From Sciurus carolinensis (taxonomy: Eukaryota > Chordata > Mammalia > Rodentia > Sciuridae): a stretch of 64,000 nucleotides of DNA. Position numbers and translations under genes: made by a program. The notes under the pieces are model-generated. The model was given only the letters and a program-made list of their open reading frames with translations. It had not been told where the DNA came from and did not search any database. The first letter of the stretch is position 1, and every line of letters begins with the position of its first letter. Location: positions 174,533,598 to 174,597,597 of the forward strand of contig NC_062217.1 in the NCBI RefSeq assembly GCF_902686445.1, written 5' to 3'. Below are positions 36,261 through 45,805 of this stretch, piece by piece.

Positions 36261-38244
36261 TGGAAACCAGGAAAGACCCAGTGTGTGAGGCCCCCAGGGA
36301 TGTCAGAGGCCCCACGTAGCCCAGAGAGGAGGAAGGGGCAGGGGTGGCTTTGCTCTCGTCATGGCTTCCCGGGCCCTGGCAGCTGTAGCACCCCTCCCAG
36401 GTCCTGCCCCTCATGGCCAGCTCTGCTGGTTAGCCCTGTGCTCTGCCTGGTCACCTGGGCCTCCCAGTGCCCGTGTTTCCCTAGTGCTCTCCACAAGATG
36501 CAGTGGACCCTGGAGTCCACCCCCACGCTCTCAAATGCGAAGGGGTGGGTGCGGCTTCCCTGCCCCTGGAAAGCCAGCAAGGGCACCCAGCAGCTGTCAA
36601 CTCAGGCAGGAATCAACTCAGGTCGTGGCCCACAACCAAATCCTCGGCCACACCATTTCCTGTCTGGCATGGTGGGTTTTGACCGAAGGAACTCAGAGCC
36701 AAGCCACAGGTGAGAGACGGCAGCCAGCATCCGAGGAGTGCGCTCGGCTCTCAGGTGCTGTCCCGTCCTCAGGTGCCGTTCCAGGAGAATCCCGTGGAGC
36801 ACTGCACACCCCAGCACGTTGCCAGCACACAGGCCAGGGTGGCGGGTGGCCGCCGGGGAGGTGCCGTTCCAGGGCAGCCATGCCAGTGTTTAAAGCAGAG
36901 GCAGAGTCTGCGTGAAGTCAGTGAACGAGGTGGAGTCTTATCAGAGGGTTGATTGCCACAGCCCCAGCGATGGGTTCCGAGGGGCGTGGGCCACTGAACG
37001 TGGCCAGGACAGCCCTGGGGTGGAGCAGCAGGGCAGCTGGGAGGGAGACCAAGCTGGGGCATGGGCCAAGGCAGGAGGCCAGTGTCCACACCCGAGGGCC
37101 TGTGCTGAGTAGGGCTGGGAGCCTACGACTCCCACGGGGCCAGGAGGCAGACGGGGCTTGAAGATGCTGACCTCGGTCTTCCCAGGGGTGTGCTGACCTC
37201 GACGCAGGACTAGCCGGGTCTTCCAAGGGGTGTGTGACAGGTCAGAAGAGAGGGAGGGAGGCTGCTGGAGAAGGGTGACCCAGAAGACCACGGGGTCAGA
37301 GCCCCATCTGAGGGCAGACCACAGGTGCACATTAGGGTGCCAGGAGACTCGGGGAGGAGGAGCCACCGTCTCAGGGGCTGTGGGCCTCTCAGGATGGACC
37401 TGGCCCAGGTCTTGTCAGGGCTGCCTCCTGAGCCCCAGCTGGGCACCGCCAGGCCACATCTCCCTGCTAGAGCACTTCCGTGTGCTGGGGCCACTGAGCA
37501 GGGCTGGGAGGTCCCTCGGTGACCATGTGCACTGCCCCTCCTGGGAGCAGAGCGGGGTCCCCGCTCTGCAGGACTGGCTGTCCGTGGGGAGCAAGTGGAA
37601 TGGAGGTGGTCTCATCTGCACAGAGGAGCTCAGCACAGGGACATGTGTGCTTTTTACCTGTCCTTGCTGGTGGGCACAGAGCCTGGGTGGAATCCCCAGA
37701 GGCTCTGGAAGTGGTCAGGCCTCTGTGTCACGCACTGGATGGTGACTTCAGCTAGAATGAATCCTCATGCATCGTTGCACTAGGGTTTGGGGAATGCTCC
37801 TGACTACACTGGGCCTTTGGGTCGAGGTGTGAAAACGTGAGCACACCCTGAGCAAGCCGCCCAGGGAACTGCAGCTCCTGCGCCAGGGCAGCTCTCCTCT
37901 TCCGTTCTCCTGGTGCCGGGGTTTCCTAGAGCCTCGGGCACAGGGTCGGGGCTGAGGGCTCATCTTGCAGTGTCACAGAGGTGGTGTCCTCAGCACATCA
38001 CAGGTGGAGGCAGAAGTGGATGTTAAAGAGAAATAGCACCAATACCTGCCAAGGGAGAAAGAGATTGATTTAGCACCACTGTCACAGTAGAGAGCAGCTT
38101 CAGGGAAATGAGCTCAAACACACAACAGCAAAGGCAGCGAGGATCAGAGCTAGTTTTTTCAAAATGACCCAGAGGAAGCTTTAAGAGGAGGGGATTCTTG
38201 CTACACTGGTCTCATAGGATTCTTGCCCAAACTGGGCAGTGCAG
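36261..38244. other. GC-rich spacer, no gene recognised
   Basis: Small local duplications are visible: 'cctcaggtgc' units near 36750-36780, and 'tgctgacctcg' plus 'tcttccaaggggtgtg' doublets at 37166-37232. Frames of up to 184 codons overlap opposing frames and lack domains. Confidence 0.5.
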
Positions 38245-38703
38245 GTATCCTGGCCCATTCTGTACTACTAGAACAAAAGACCTGAGACTGGATACTTTAT
38301 CAATCAAAGAGGTTTATGTAGCTCACAGTTTTGAAAGTTCAAAGTCCAAGATTAATTGGCCCATCAGGTCAGTGTCTGGGGAGAGTTTTTGACTGTGTCA
38401 CACAGTGGATGACATCATGAGTGGAAACACAGCCAGAAGAGGCCACAGGCATAAAGGGAGGCAAGAAAGCAAGTAGAAAGCTGATCTTGCTTTATGACAT
38501 CCTGCTTCCTTGGTCCTGATCCAGTCCTGCAGGACCTAACTCACTCCTGAGTGTGGGGCATATCTCCCTTCTGAGGGTGGAGTCCCCAAGACCTAATTGC
38601 CTCCCACTAGGCCCCGCCTCTTAAAGGACCCACCACCTGTCACATCACCACCCTGGGGGGATGGGTCTCCAGCCTGTGAACCCTTATGGGACAAACCACA
38701 TCT
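38245..38703 (-). repeat. MaLR-type LTR (MST/MLT-like)
   Basis: Antisense LTR of about 460 bases. The left end reads 'cccattctgtactactagaa', then 'caaaagacctgagactgg', then 'caaagaggtttatgtagctc'. The right part has 'gacctaattgcctcccacta' and 'ggccccgcctc', then a 'ccagcctgtgaaccc' segment, as expected toward the LTR 5' end. It is one of the better preserved MaLR copies here. Confidence 0.75.
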
Positions 38704-39369
38704 GCACTGCAGGGGCAGCCAAGGTGAGGTGAAGCATAAGTGGGCTCCGGGGCTCCTGTCTGAAGTTTGTCCTGGGGGGTCTGTCGGGAAGAAGGCCCCG
38801 AGGAGCCAGTGAGTGTGGACAGGAAGCTCCCTGGCAGGATGCTGCAGTGACAGGGCTTCAGCAGGGAGGCCCTCCAGCGCTCTGACAAATGCTCACGAGC
38901 AAAATAGATTACTGTTTGCTATGCAGACTGCCACACCTCCAGGGACGCAGCGCCTGGTGCAGGGTCTCATTTGTTATGTGATTGAAATATGGAAATCATT
39001 TTCTCTGCCTACATCGCTTCCGTATATTGATATTAACTATAAAAAACAAATTTCTTCCACAGGCCAAACAAGCAGATGGGGTTTAAACACTTTAGGAATA
39101 TAAAGAGGTCACTTAGTGAGTGATGGCTCTGCTAAGCACCGAGCCACCTGGGCCCCTGCCCTCCTCCCCCACGCCTCTGGAGCAGCACCTGGAGGGCCCG
39201 CACCACCATGCCCACCTGGAGTGTGGTTGTCACCCCCGGAGGAACGGCTCTTGGAGCCCCCCGCCCTCATGTGCTCACCTGGGCCATGGGTCTCACCCCC
39301 AGAGCTCCACCCCAATGCACTGGGGACCCGCTGAGTCTGCCAGGAGAGTCTCACGTTGCAGGAGAGAAG
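38704..39369. other. Spacer with an AT-rich island
   Basis: At 38885-39115 an AT-rich block without repeat identity contains 'gtatattgatattaactat' and 'aggaatataaagaggtca'. It may be a conserved noncoding element. The remainder is GC-rich. Confidence 0.4.
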
Positions 39370-39460
39370 GCCAAGACCGGGGTGGTCACATGACTCGTCT
39401 AAGGTCTCACACAGAGAGATGCTGGACTTAAACCCACGTCTGCCTCATCCAAAGCCTCCA
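39370..39460 (-). repeat. MIR SINE fragment
   Basis: Antisense MIR core: 'aaggtctcacacagagagat', then 'gctggacttaaacccacg', then 'tctgcctcatccaaagcc', in family order and well preserved for its age. Confidence 0.7.
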
Positions 39461-40308
39461 ATGCAGCCCAGCTGATGCCAGTCTGCCCATAGACCTTCCT
39501 TCCCTTCCTGGGTCCCTGCCTCGGAGCACAGAGGCCGGCTCCCTTGGGAGAGAGGAGAGACCAACCTGTCGGCTCTCCCGGCTTCCAGGAGCTCTGGATA
39601 ATGCCCTCCAAGCTCTCTTCTCTTCTGACCTTTGCAGAGGAGCAGAAGACACCTGGGAAAGCAGCCCAGAGACAGTCTGAGGACAGTGCTCTGCCACTGG
39701 CCCTGCCCCACTGTTGAGAGCAGGTGGGGACTTCCTTACACAAGTCAAAGAAAGTGACTTAGTCACTGAACAGATCTGAGCAAAATCCAGTTCCGCAATT
39801 CAGGAACTGGCACAGAGCAGGTGCGCCCCCCTGTCCACCTCCACGTTTGGAATGAAGGTGGATGGCTCAGCCCCCACCTGCTGCCATGGCAGGCACAACT
39901 GCTCCGATGGCAAAATCCCTGCTCACTTGTTCCTTTGCTCCATTGACCCATGACCTAGCACCACATTTGCAAGTGGGAATGGTGCTGTAGGGAAGTCGGC
40001 AGTGGTGCTGAGCTGTACAGTGACCGTGTGGGGTGCAAGACCAGCTCCCCGTCTGAGGGTCCCTATTGGGTTGGGGCACGCAGGTGTTTTGTTATAGCTG
40101 AAAGACCAGCCATGGTGGGCATTTCTCTGCTCAATTCAAGCAAGCAAAGAACATCGCACAGGTCTCAGGGTAACTTTAGGGTGAGGAGAGGGAGGTTGAG
40201 GCAGAAGGGCAAGAGCCAAGGTTCCCGCAGGGAGTCGACATTGACCCTGCAGCGACTTTTTCCAGGCTCTGTATGGAGCTGGGCTGGTGTGGAGACAGAC
40301 ATGGAGCC
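39461..40308. other. Spacer, no gene recognised
   Basis: Overlapping minus-strand frames of about 90-114 codons, no domain, no repeat assigned. Confidence 0.5.
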
Positions 40309-40379
40309 TTCTTGCTAAAATGTGCCACTCGAGTCTGCCTGGAATCAGAGTCCAGAGCACTGGGCACTCTTCAGGATGG
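40309..40379 (+). repeat. 71-bp direct repeat, copy A
   Basis: This matches 41902-41972 at 69 of 71 positions, on the same strand, offset 1593 bases. Shared landmarks are cttgctaaaatgtgccac, then ctcgagtctgcc, then gggcactcttcaggatgg. Similarity stops abruptly at both ends. It could be two copies of an unrecognised dispersed element or a recent segmental copy. Confidence 0.9.
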
Positions 40380-41901
40380 AAACAAAGGAGGATCTTCCCA
40401 AGGACAGGGACGTCACAAAGCCCCCAAAGAAAGATCTTTTAGGCTGTAATAAGGAGCACCAATCGAAATCTTGACCATAGAAAATAAAATGAAGGAAAAT
40501 GGAGATAAAAAGGGTAGGAAGAAAGTCTTCCAAAGCTCCAGACTCGAAGACAGGGGTCTTACGAGTAAAAGTTACCAGGAGGGCAGGAGACACCTGACAG
40601 CAAGACGCCCCAGGACCCGCTGCTTCATGGTGCACAGGGAAGACTGTGGGGGCCACGTCCCCAGCGGGCCAAGCCTCACTTCAGGTGCCGGTCCCACAGA
40701 GCCCATGCCACTCCAGCAAGGACCCAGGACACACGGTTCTTACCAATGACCAATGGCTTAGACCAATGCCCACAACAGAGAGGGGGGGCACAAACCCGAG
40801 CAAGAGGGCTGGAGGTGACCGTGGGGCTCTGCATCCAGAGACCAGGACACCTCAGGAACCACAGCAGAACAACAGCATGCCCTGTTGTTTGTTCTGGAAC
40901 AGCTAGAAGAGAGGCTGCTAACGAGAGAGGAGGAGAAAGGAGAGGAAAGAGTCAGAGAGGCAGGAGGCGGGAGTCAAGGGCCTGGCTTGGAACACTGCTG
41001 ACCAAGCGCCTGCAGCCTGGAGAGTCTGGGGCAGGAAGAGGCGTGCAGGGCGATCGGGCACAGACAGGAGGCCTGTACACCAGAGCACGTGTACGTGAAA
41101 GAGCAGGCTGACCCCAGCAGGTCTCCCGGCCAGTCGTGGAATGCAACCCGCACTCCAGAGGCCGGACTCTTGGGTCATTCCGACGGCGTGCCCAGCAGCA
41201 CGTCGCTCCTGCTGGAAGGCTTGTGGATCTCCCACCAGAGGAGCCACCTGGCTCCATGTGGCACAAACACTGACGTGACTCAGAAAAGTCAAAACAAAAG
41301 CAGGAAGCATAAAACACTGACCAGGGTTTCCCACTAATGGAAAGACACAGGAGAGCAGGCATGGCGGTCCTGGGAATCCGCAGGGCAGATTTCAGGCCAC
41401 CGTGTTCCCAGAAGGACCAGACTCTGCAGAGAAGTGGGCACACCATGTGTTCCTGGAAGAGAGACGCCAGGGAAGGAGGAGCTCAGAACCTGGTGGACTG
41501 GGGACCATTTGAGCATCACAAGGGCAATGCTGACCACCACGACTGGACCCGAGGGAGCCTGAAGGGAACAGTGAGTCCTGAGTGACACTTAGGGAGGGAG
41601 TGGGGACGACCTTCCCACAGAGGGTTGCCAGCTTCCGGGTACAGAACGAAGAGTGGGATTAACTCTGCATCACACACCACTCTGCATGGCAGACTCAGGT
41701 AGGAACCGCAGAGGGTGAGAAAGCCCAGGCACACAATTTTGGGGAGACCCCAAATTACTTATTAATTTTAAGTGACACAAAAGTACTCTTAGAGAAATAT
41801 GATGGCATCCCTAAACTCAGTTATCAAACCCACATCACTTATAATGGTGATGCAATGAGGGCTTCCCCACAGGAGACCCCAGAAGGACCCAGGATCCCCA
41901 T
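40380..41901. other. Unassigned sequence between 71-bp repeats
   Basis: Purine-rich DNA, notably 40915-40968, with overlapping frames on both strands (up to 164 codons on minus) and no recognised domain. The composition and flanking direct repeats recall a decayed LTR element, but I find no LTR termini, primer-binding site or retroviral motif. Confidence 0.4.
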
Positions 41902-41972
41902 TTCTTGCTAAAATGTGCCACTCGAGTCTGCCTAGAATCAGAGTCCAGATCACTGGGCACTCTTCAGGATGG
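41902..41972 (+). repeat. 71-bp direct repeat, copy B
   Basis: The second copy of the repeat at 40309-40379. It differs by two substitutions (A for G in 'cctagaatc' and T for G in 'ccagatcac'). Confidence 0.9.
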
Positions 41973-42737
41973 CCAGCAGGGACCCCAGGACTTGGTGGCA
42001 CCAGAGCCAAAGCAGCAATGGGAAGCCATGAGAAATTCGAGGGCTGTCCTAGTGGGGACGGGACACCTGACAGGGAAATTCAGACCCCAAATCCAAGGGC
42101 ACAGCTCTGAATACGACTACTAAGGCCACCAGAGAAAGGGCAATGCAGACAGCGTGTCTGATCACTCAGAGGCCCTGAGGTTAAGGAGCAGAGCTTCTTG
42201 TTCTTAGCAGAAAACTGAGAAATAACGAGAAGTAAAGCAACGTGGCGACTAAGGGACGGGGAGGGGAAGGGAGAAAGGAGGAGGGAGGAAAATCTGGTCA
42301 AACAAGAAGAACTGATGAATCTGCGGGAGGGCTTCTGTAGCCTTGAAAACAGCTCTCCAACCCCAGGGTCCTCGGCAGCCCCAGGGCCTGGCGCTGGGAG
42401 CCTGGGCCTGGTGGTCAGGGAGAAAGCCCAGGCAGCCCAAGCTGCAAGGCCTGGCCTCCTCTCCGGACGTGCCCAGCCACCGGCAGCCGGGCGGCAGGAG
42501 GGAAGCCTCTCTGCAAACCTGGCAGTCAAGTGCAGTGTCCAGGCTTTGATCAGGGACTACTTTCCTCTGCCCTTTTAAAATCTTACGGTATTTTTGAGAC
42601 TTGCTCCTTCATAGGATACGTGGCGCTAGCACACGCGCTGGGTGGGTATGCACGTGGGAAGACTATTTAGTAAATCATCTTTTAATATTTCCTTGAATTT
42701 TGTAGGATCATGGAAAGAGGCACTGCAATTATAACTA
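41973..42737. other. Spacer with a polypurine tract
   Basis: A nearly pure purine run at 42254-42295 consists of G and A runs with one C near its start. No gene is recognised. Frames of up to 149 codons on minus overlap plus-strand frames. Confidence 0.5.
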
Positions 42738-42750
42738 GTTGCCTGGTAAC
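42738..42750 (+). promoter_or_regulatory. X-box (RFX) motif
   Basis: GTTGCCTGGTAAC is a full match to the RFX X-box form GTNRCC-N-RGYAAC. X-boxes bind RFX factors and mark promoters or enhancers of cilia and MHC class II genes. There is no exon or CpG island within 2 kb on the left, and the CpG island to the right begins at 45185. Functional status is unknown. Confidence 0.45.
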
Positions 42751-43160
42751 CATGGACGATCATCTTTCTACAAAAGAAGCAATTAACCCGCCCTAATGGC
42801 AGGTGTTCCACGGGGTTCTGTAGGCAGTGTTCTGTCTTGTGTTCTGGCCACCAGAGCTCCGAGTGCCCCTCGGGGAAGCAGTGGGGTGGGCTTATAGAAG
42901 TGCCATGGGGGACCCGGAACCAGGAGACCAGCATCCAGTGCAGCTGCGTCTAGTCAAGTGTGTGAGGGAACTCGTGGAAACTCTTCATGGCGCTGCAGTT
43001 GCAAATAAGGGGTGCAGCTGTGCTTCCGGCTTCCGAAATCCCTGCTGCTTCAAACATCACTGCTCACAAAGAATGAAGAAAGATCTGCACAAGGCTGCTT
43101 GCTCCCAGCCCAACGACCTCTGAGTGAGAATGGAGCAGGTGCTCTGGAAGTACCCCCAGC
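42751..43160. other. Spacer, no gene recognised
   Basis: About 400 bases with no supported feature. The 98-codon plus frame has no recognisable domain. Confidence 0.45.
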
Positions 43161-43236
43161 AGCTGGGGGATGTCCTTGTCCCAGATGGGGGGTTGGGGAC
43201 ACAGCAGAGCATTCACTGCTATCTTCCGTTCTAAAA
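43161..43236 (+). repeat. 76-bp direct repeat, copy A (left of L1)
   Basis: This matches 43767-43842 at about 66 of 76 positions, offset 606. The first 29 bases are identical and include gggggatgtccttgtcccag. It lies immediately left of an antisense L1 fragment while the other copy lies just right of it. The repeat is too long to be a target-site duplication. Confidence 0.8.
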
Positions 43237-43239
43237 TTT

Positions 43240-43309
43240 TTCTCAAGGAAAAATCATATATGTGATATTCTGATGTGTTCACATTGTGAAATGATGACCA
43301 CAATCAAGT

Positions 43310-43385
<76 letters not shown>

Positions 43386-43710
43386 ACCATCTCACAGTTA
43401 CTTTTTTCCCTGGGGAGAACATTGGAGATCACAGATGTTTCTTTTTAGCAAAGTTCAAGTAAGTGATACATTGTTAGTAACTGTGGTCTCCAGGACCCAC
43501 ACATCTTGACTGGTGTTTTGCACATTTGAACAATGCGTCACCTTTCTCCACCCTTGTTCCCTGGCAACCACCCTTCCCCTCTGTTCTGTAGCGAGGGACA
43601 TGTCTTTCTGCACCTGGCTTATTTTGCTGAGCACAGTGTTCTCAGGTCCATCCATGTTGTCAAAACTGGAGGGATTTCCTTGCTTTCTTCAAGGACAAGT
43701 CATGTCCTGT
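43240..43710 (-). mobile_element. LINE-1 3'UTR fragment (antisense) split by a microsatellite
   Basis: The plus strand matches the reverse complement of an L1 3'UTR. 'cattgtgaaatgatgaccac' and 'aatcaagtta' come first. After the embedded microsatellite come 'ccatctcacagttacttttt', a 'ggggagaacattggagatc' segment, 'tcaagtaagtgatacattg', 'ccctggcaaccaccc', and finally 'ggcttattttgctgagca' and 'ggtccatccatgttgtc'. All are in L1 order. Diverged and inactive. Confidence 0.8.
43314..43387 (+). repeat. (CT)n(CA)n compound microsatellite
   Basis: An uninterrupted CT run (about 43314-43350) switches directly to a CA run (about 43351-43387). It lies inside the antisense L1 3'UTR and has expanded there. 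Long alternating dinucleotide runs like this are length-polymorphic. Confidence 0.98.
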
Positions 43711-43766
43711 CCCAGTTGCACAAGGCTCATCCTCGGACTTGCTGGTGCCTGGCTGCAGTGCAGCGA

Positions 43767-43842
43767 AGCTGGGGGATGTCCTTGTCCCAGATGGGAGGTT
43801 GGGGGCACAGCACAGATTTTGCTGCTATCTTCTTTACTAAAA
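43767..43842 (+). repeat. 76-bp direct repeat, copy B (right of L1)
   Basis: The second copy of 43161-43236 at about 87 percent identity. Differences cluster in the second half. Confidence 0.8.
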
Positions 43843-44677
43843 GAGCATGGGTTTCTTCTATTGCGGAAGCGCAGCCCCCACAGCCTCCCCAACCACCCAC
43901 AGTTGACGTCATGCACTTGCAGATGCTCGCTAATGTCACACCAGATCCCTGCACTCTGTGGGCCCACTGTGCATCCGAGTACCCCTCTGGCAATGGAGGC
44001 CTGGCACTTGTTTCTCTCGGTAGAGTCAAGCCTGGAAATACAGAGAGGAGCAGGGCTGGGGCATGCTCAGGGAAGATGCACTTCTCTCCATCCCCCAGCT
44101 CACCTTTCCAGTGATGGGAGGGCCAGGATGGGATCTGGGGCATCCCTGACCCCAGTGGGACTTGTTTCCATCATGAGCTTTGGCTGTGCAGGATCCTGCT
44201 GCGCCTAAAGCAGAGCTTAGCTAATGCCAGCATATTCTTGGCAGTCCTTTCTTCACCCAGATATTTGGAAAGCAGCAACCTACATGGGTGACTTCATGAA
44301 AAGCATCTGAGGAATGCTCCTCTCTCAACCCAATATGTCCGTTAGCAGTACAGACGGCCTGCAGACTCCAGAGCAGAGCTCCGCCAGAAGCAGCAGCCCC
44401 AAACCTTGACTCTAGGAGGCAGCCACTGTGGGCACAGTGGCATCCTGGAGCACCCTGTGGCCTATGCGTGGTGTTTGGGGAAGCCAGAGCCTCAGGGCCA
44501 AGTGTGACACAAGCAGAGACTGGCGTGGATCTGGGTGAGGGAGGAACCTGGCTCCGGCGGTGCCTGCTGACCTGAGCTGATCTAGCTGGGTGTCCTCCCT
44601 GGGGCAGGTCCAATGGCACCCTGGCTTTGTCATAATATTTGAGCAAAAACATTCTCTTGCACCTGGCACTTTTCAAT
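43843..44677. other. Spacer with a CRE palindrome
   Basis: A perfect cAMP-response element TGACGTCA lies at 43914-43921. Otherwise there are frames of up to 231 codons (plus, 43513-44208, overlapping the L1 and the direct repeat) and 151 codons (minus). None has a domain and I consider them chance. Confidence 0.45.
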
Positions 44678-44892
44678 CAAAAGGGTTTGTTTTTTTTTTA
44701 CTGTAAACAAATGGGATACATGTTGTTCCTCTGTTTGTACATGGCATAAAGGCATACCATTTGTGTAATCATAAATTTACATAGGGTAATGTTGTTTGAT
44801 TCATTCTGTTATTTTTTCCCTCCCCCCCTCACCCCTCTTTTCCCTCTATACAGTCCATGATAAAATTATGGCATTTGCAGGCAAAAGGGTTT
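44678..44892 (-). mobile_element. Young squirrel-type LINE-1 3'-end insertion with target-site duplication
   Basis: The insert (about 44689-44881) is flanked by an 11-base duplication caaaagggttt at 44678-44688 and 44882-44892. A T-run at 44690-44699 is the reversed poly(A) tail. Read on minus, the body matches the 3' end of L1 in squirrels ('attaccctatgtaaattt', then 'gattacacaaatggtatg'). The final ~28 bases, with 'attatggcatttgcagg', appear to be L1 from further upstream but in plus orientation. That is the pattern left by twin priming. The element is 5' truncated and inactive, but the intact duplication shows it is fairly recent. Confidence 0.85.
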
Positions 44893-45184
44893 TTAATAAC
44901 CCTGAACTCCAAAATTGAATGTCTGAGAAACCCCGGAACCTGTGCGTGCAGCTGCTTCTGTCCTGTGCTTTATTCACGGAGAAGCGCAGGGCGAGGGCAG
45001 CCCTGCGGGTGAGCATTGGAGAGGCCAGTTTATACCTCCAGCCCCGCAGCTTCCACTTATACGCTGCTTCTTAAAAGAAAAATGCCTTATTTACATTTAA
45101 GGGGAAGAGCCTGGCGTGAGCAGGGTCTTTCTTTGTCCTGGTAACTGCTAGCTGAGGGCTCCTCACACCTGTGCCGCCTGGAAA

Positions 45185-45805
45185 CCCGGGTGGGCGGAGC
45201 CTGCACAGGTTCCGCCCTCCGCGCCTCAGGCTCCGCCCTCCGCAGTCTTAGCTGGCCGCTGCCGCCAGGGGCGAGGTGAGGTCCTGTGCTCTTCCTGTCC
45301 CTGCATCTGGCTGGGTGCCGGCAGGGCGGCAGGTGGTAGGGTGAGCACCACCGGGCTCCTCATTCTGATGGGGAAAGAGCAGCGGCAAGCCGAGGAGCGC
45401 TGCTGGGCCTGCTCCTCCCGGGCGGGAGCACCTCTTGGACTGCAGGAAGCTTCACACGAGAGGGGTCTGGGCTGCGCGTAGGGGGACACGGGGGCCCACG
45501 CCCTGTCCCTCCTCCACTGTGCGGATGACAACCAGGAAACTACACAGCTCGGAAGAACCAGAGCCCGCGCTGAGTGAGCAGGGGACGCAGCTCTTCCCAG
45601 GCAGCGCCAGTCTCAGTACCGGGAAGACCTCGGGAACCCGGAGGGGACTGCCTGGCAAGAAGCTGCTGTGCCTGGGCCGGGGGGCGGGGCCGGTGCTGCC
45701 ACTCACTCAGACCTGCCCGATCCAGTCCACAGCGACTCTGGAAAGCTGAGCTGCGCTCCTTGTGGATGGGGCGGAAGGAGTCCGCGAGGCTCCAACCCCT
45801 CTGAT
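45185..45805. promoter_or_regulatory. CpG island with GC box (candidate promoter)
   Basis: I count about 42 CpG in 620 bases with G+C near 64 percent, which satisfies usual island criteria. A 20-base unit containing 'ctccgccctccgc' is nearly duplicated at 45209-45246. A perfect GC box GGGGCGGGGC lies at 45681-45690 and there is no TATA box. A good splice-donor candidate, gcgag|gtgaggt, has its boundary at 45275/45276. That would suit a plus-strand first exon of a noncoding RNA or 5'UTR, but no acceptor or coding exon downstream is recognised. The 104-codon plus frame at 45435-45749 has no known domain. Confidence 0.5.

Noticed and set aside
40309..41972. A 1.6-kb LTR provirus bounded by the 71-bp repeats
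   Set aside because: Repeat ends lack TG...CA, there is no primer-binding site or polypurine tract next to them, and no retroviral motif between them.
43513..44208. 231-codon plus-strand frame as a membrane protein
   Set aside because: The frame starts within antisense L1 3'UTR and runs through a direct repeat. Hydrophobic runs reflect T-rich antisense L1.
44678..44892. Insertion as a SINE
   Set aside because: The body matches L1 3'UTR and has no RNA polymerase III boxes.
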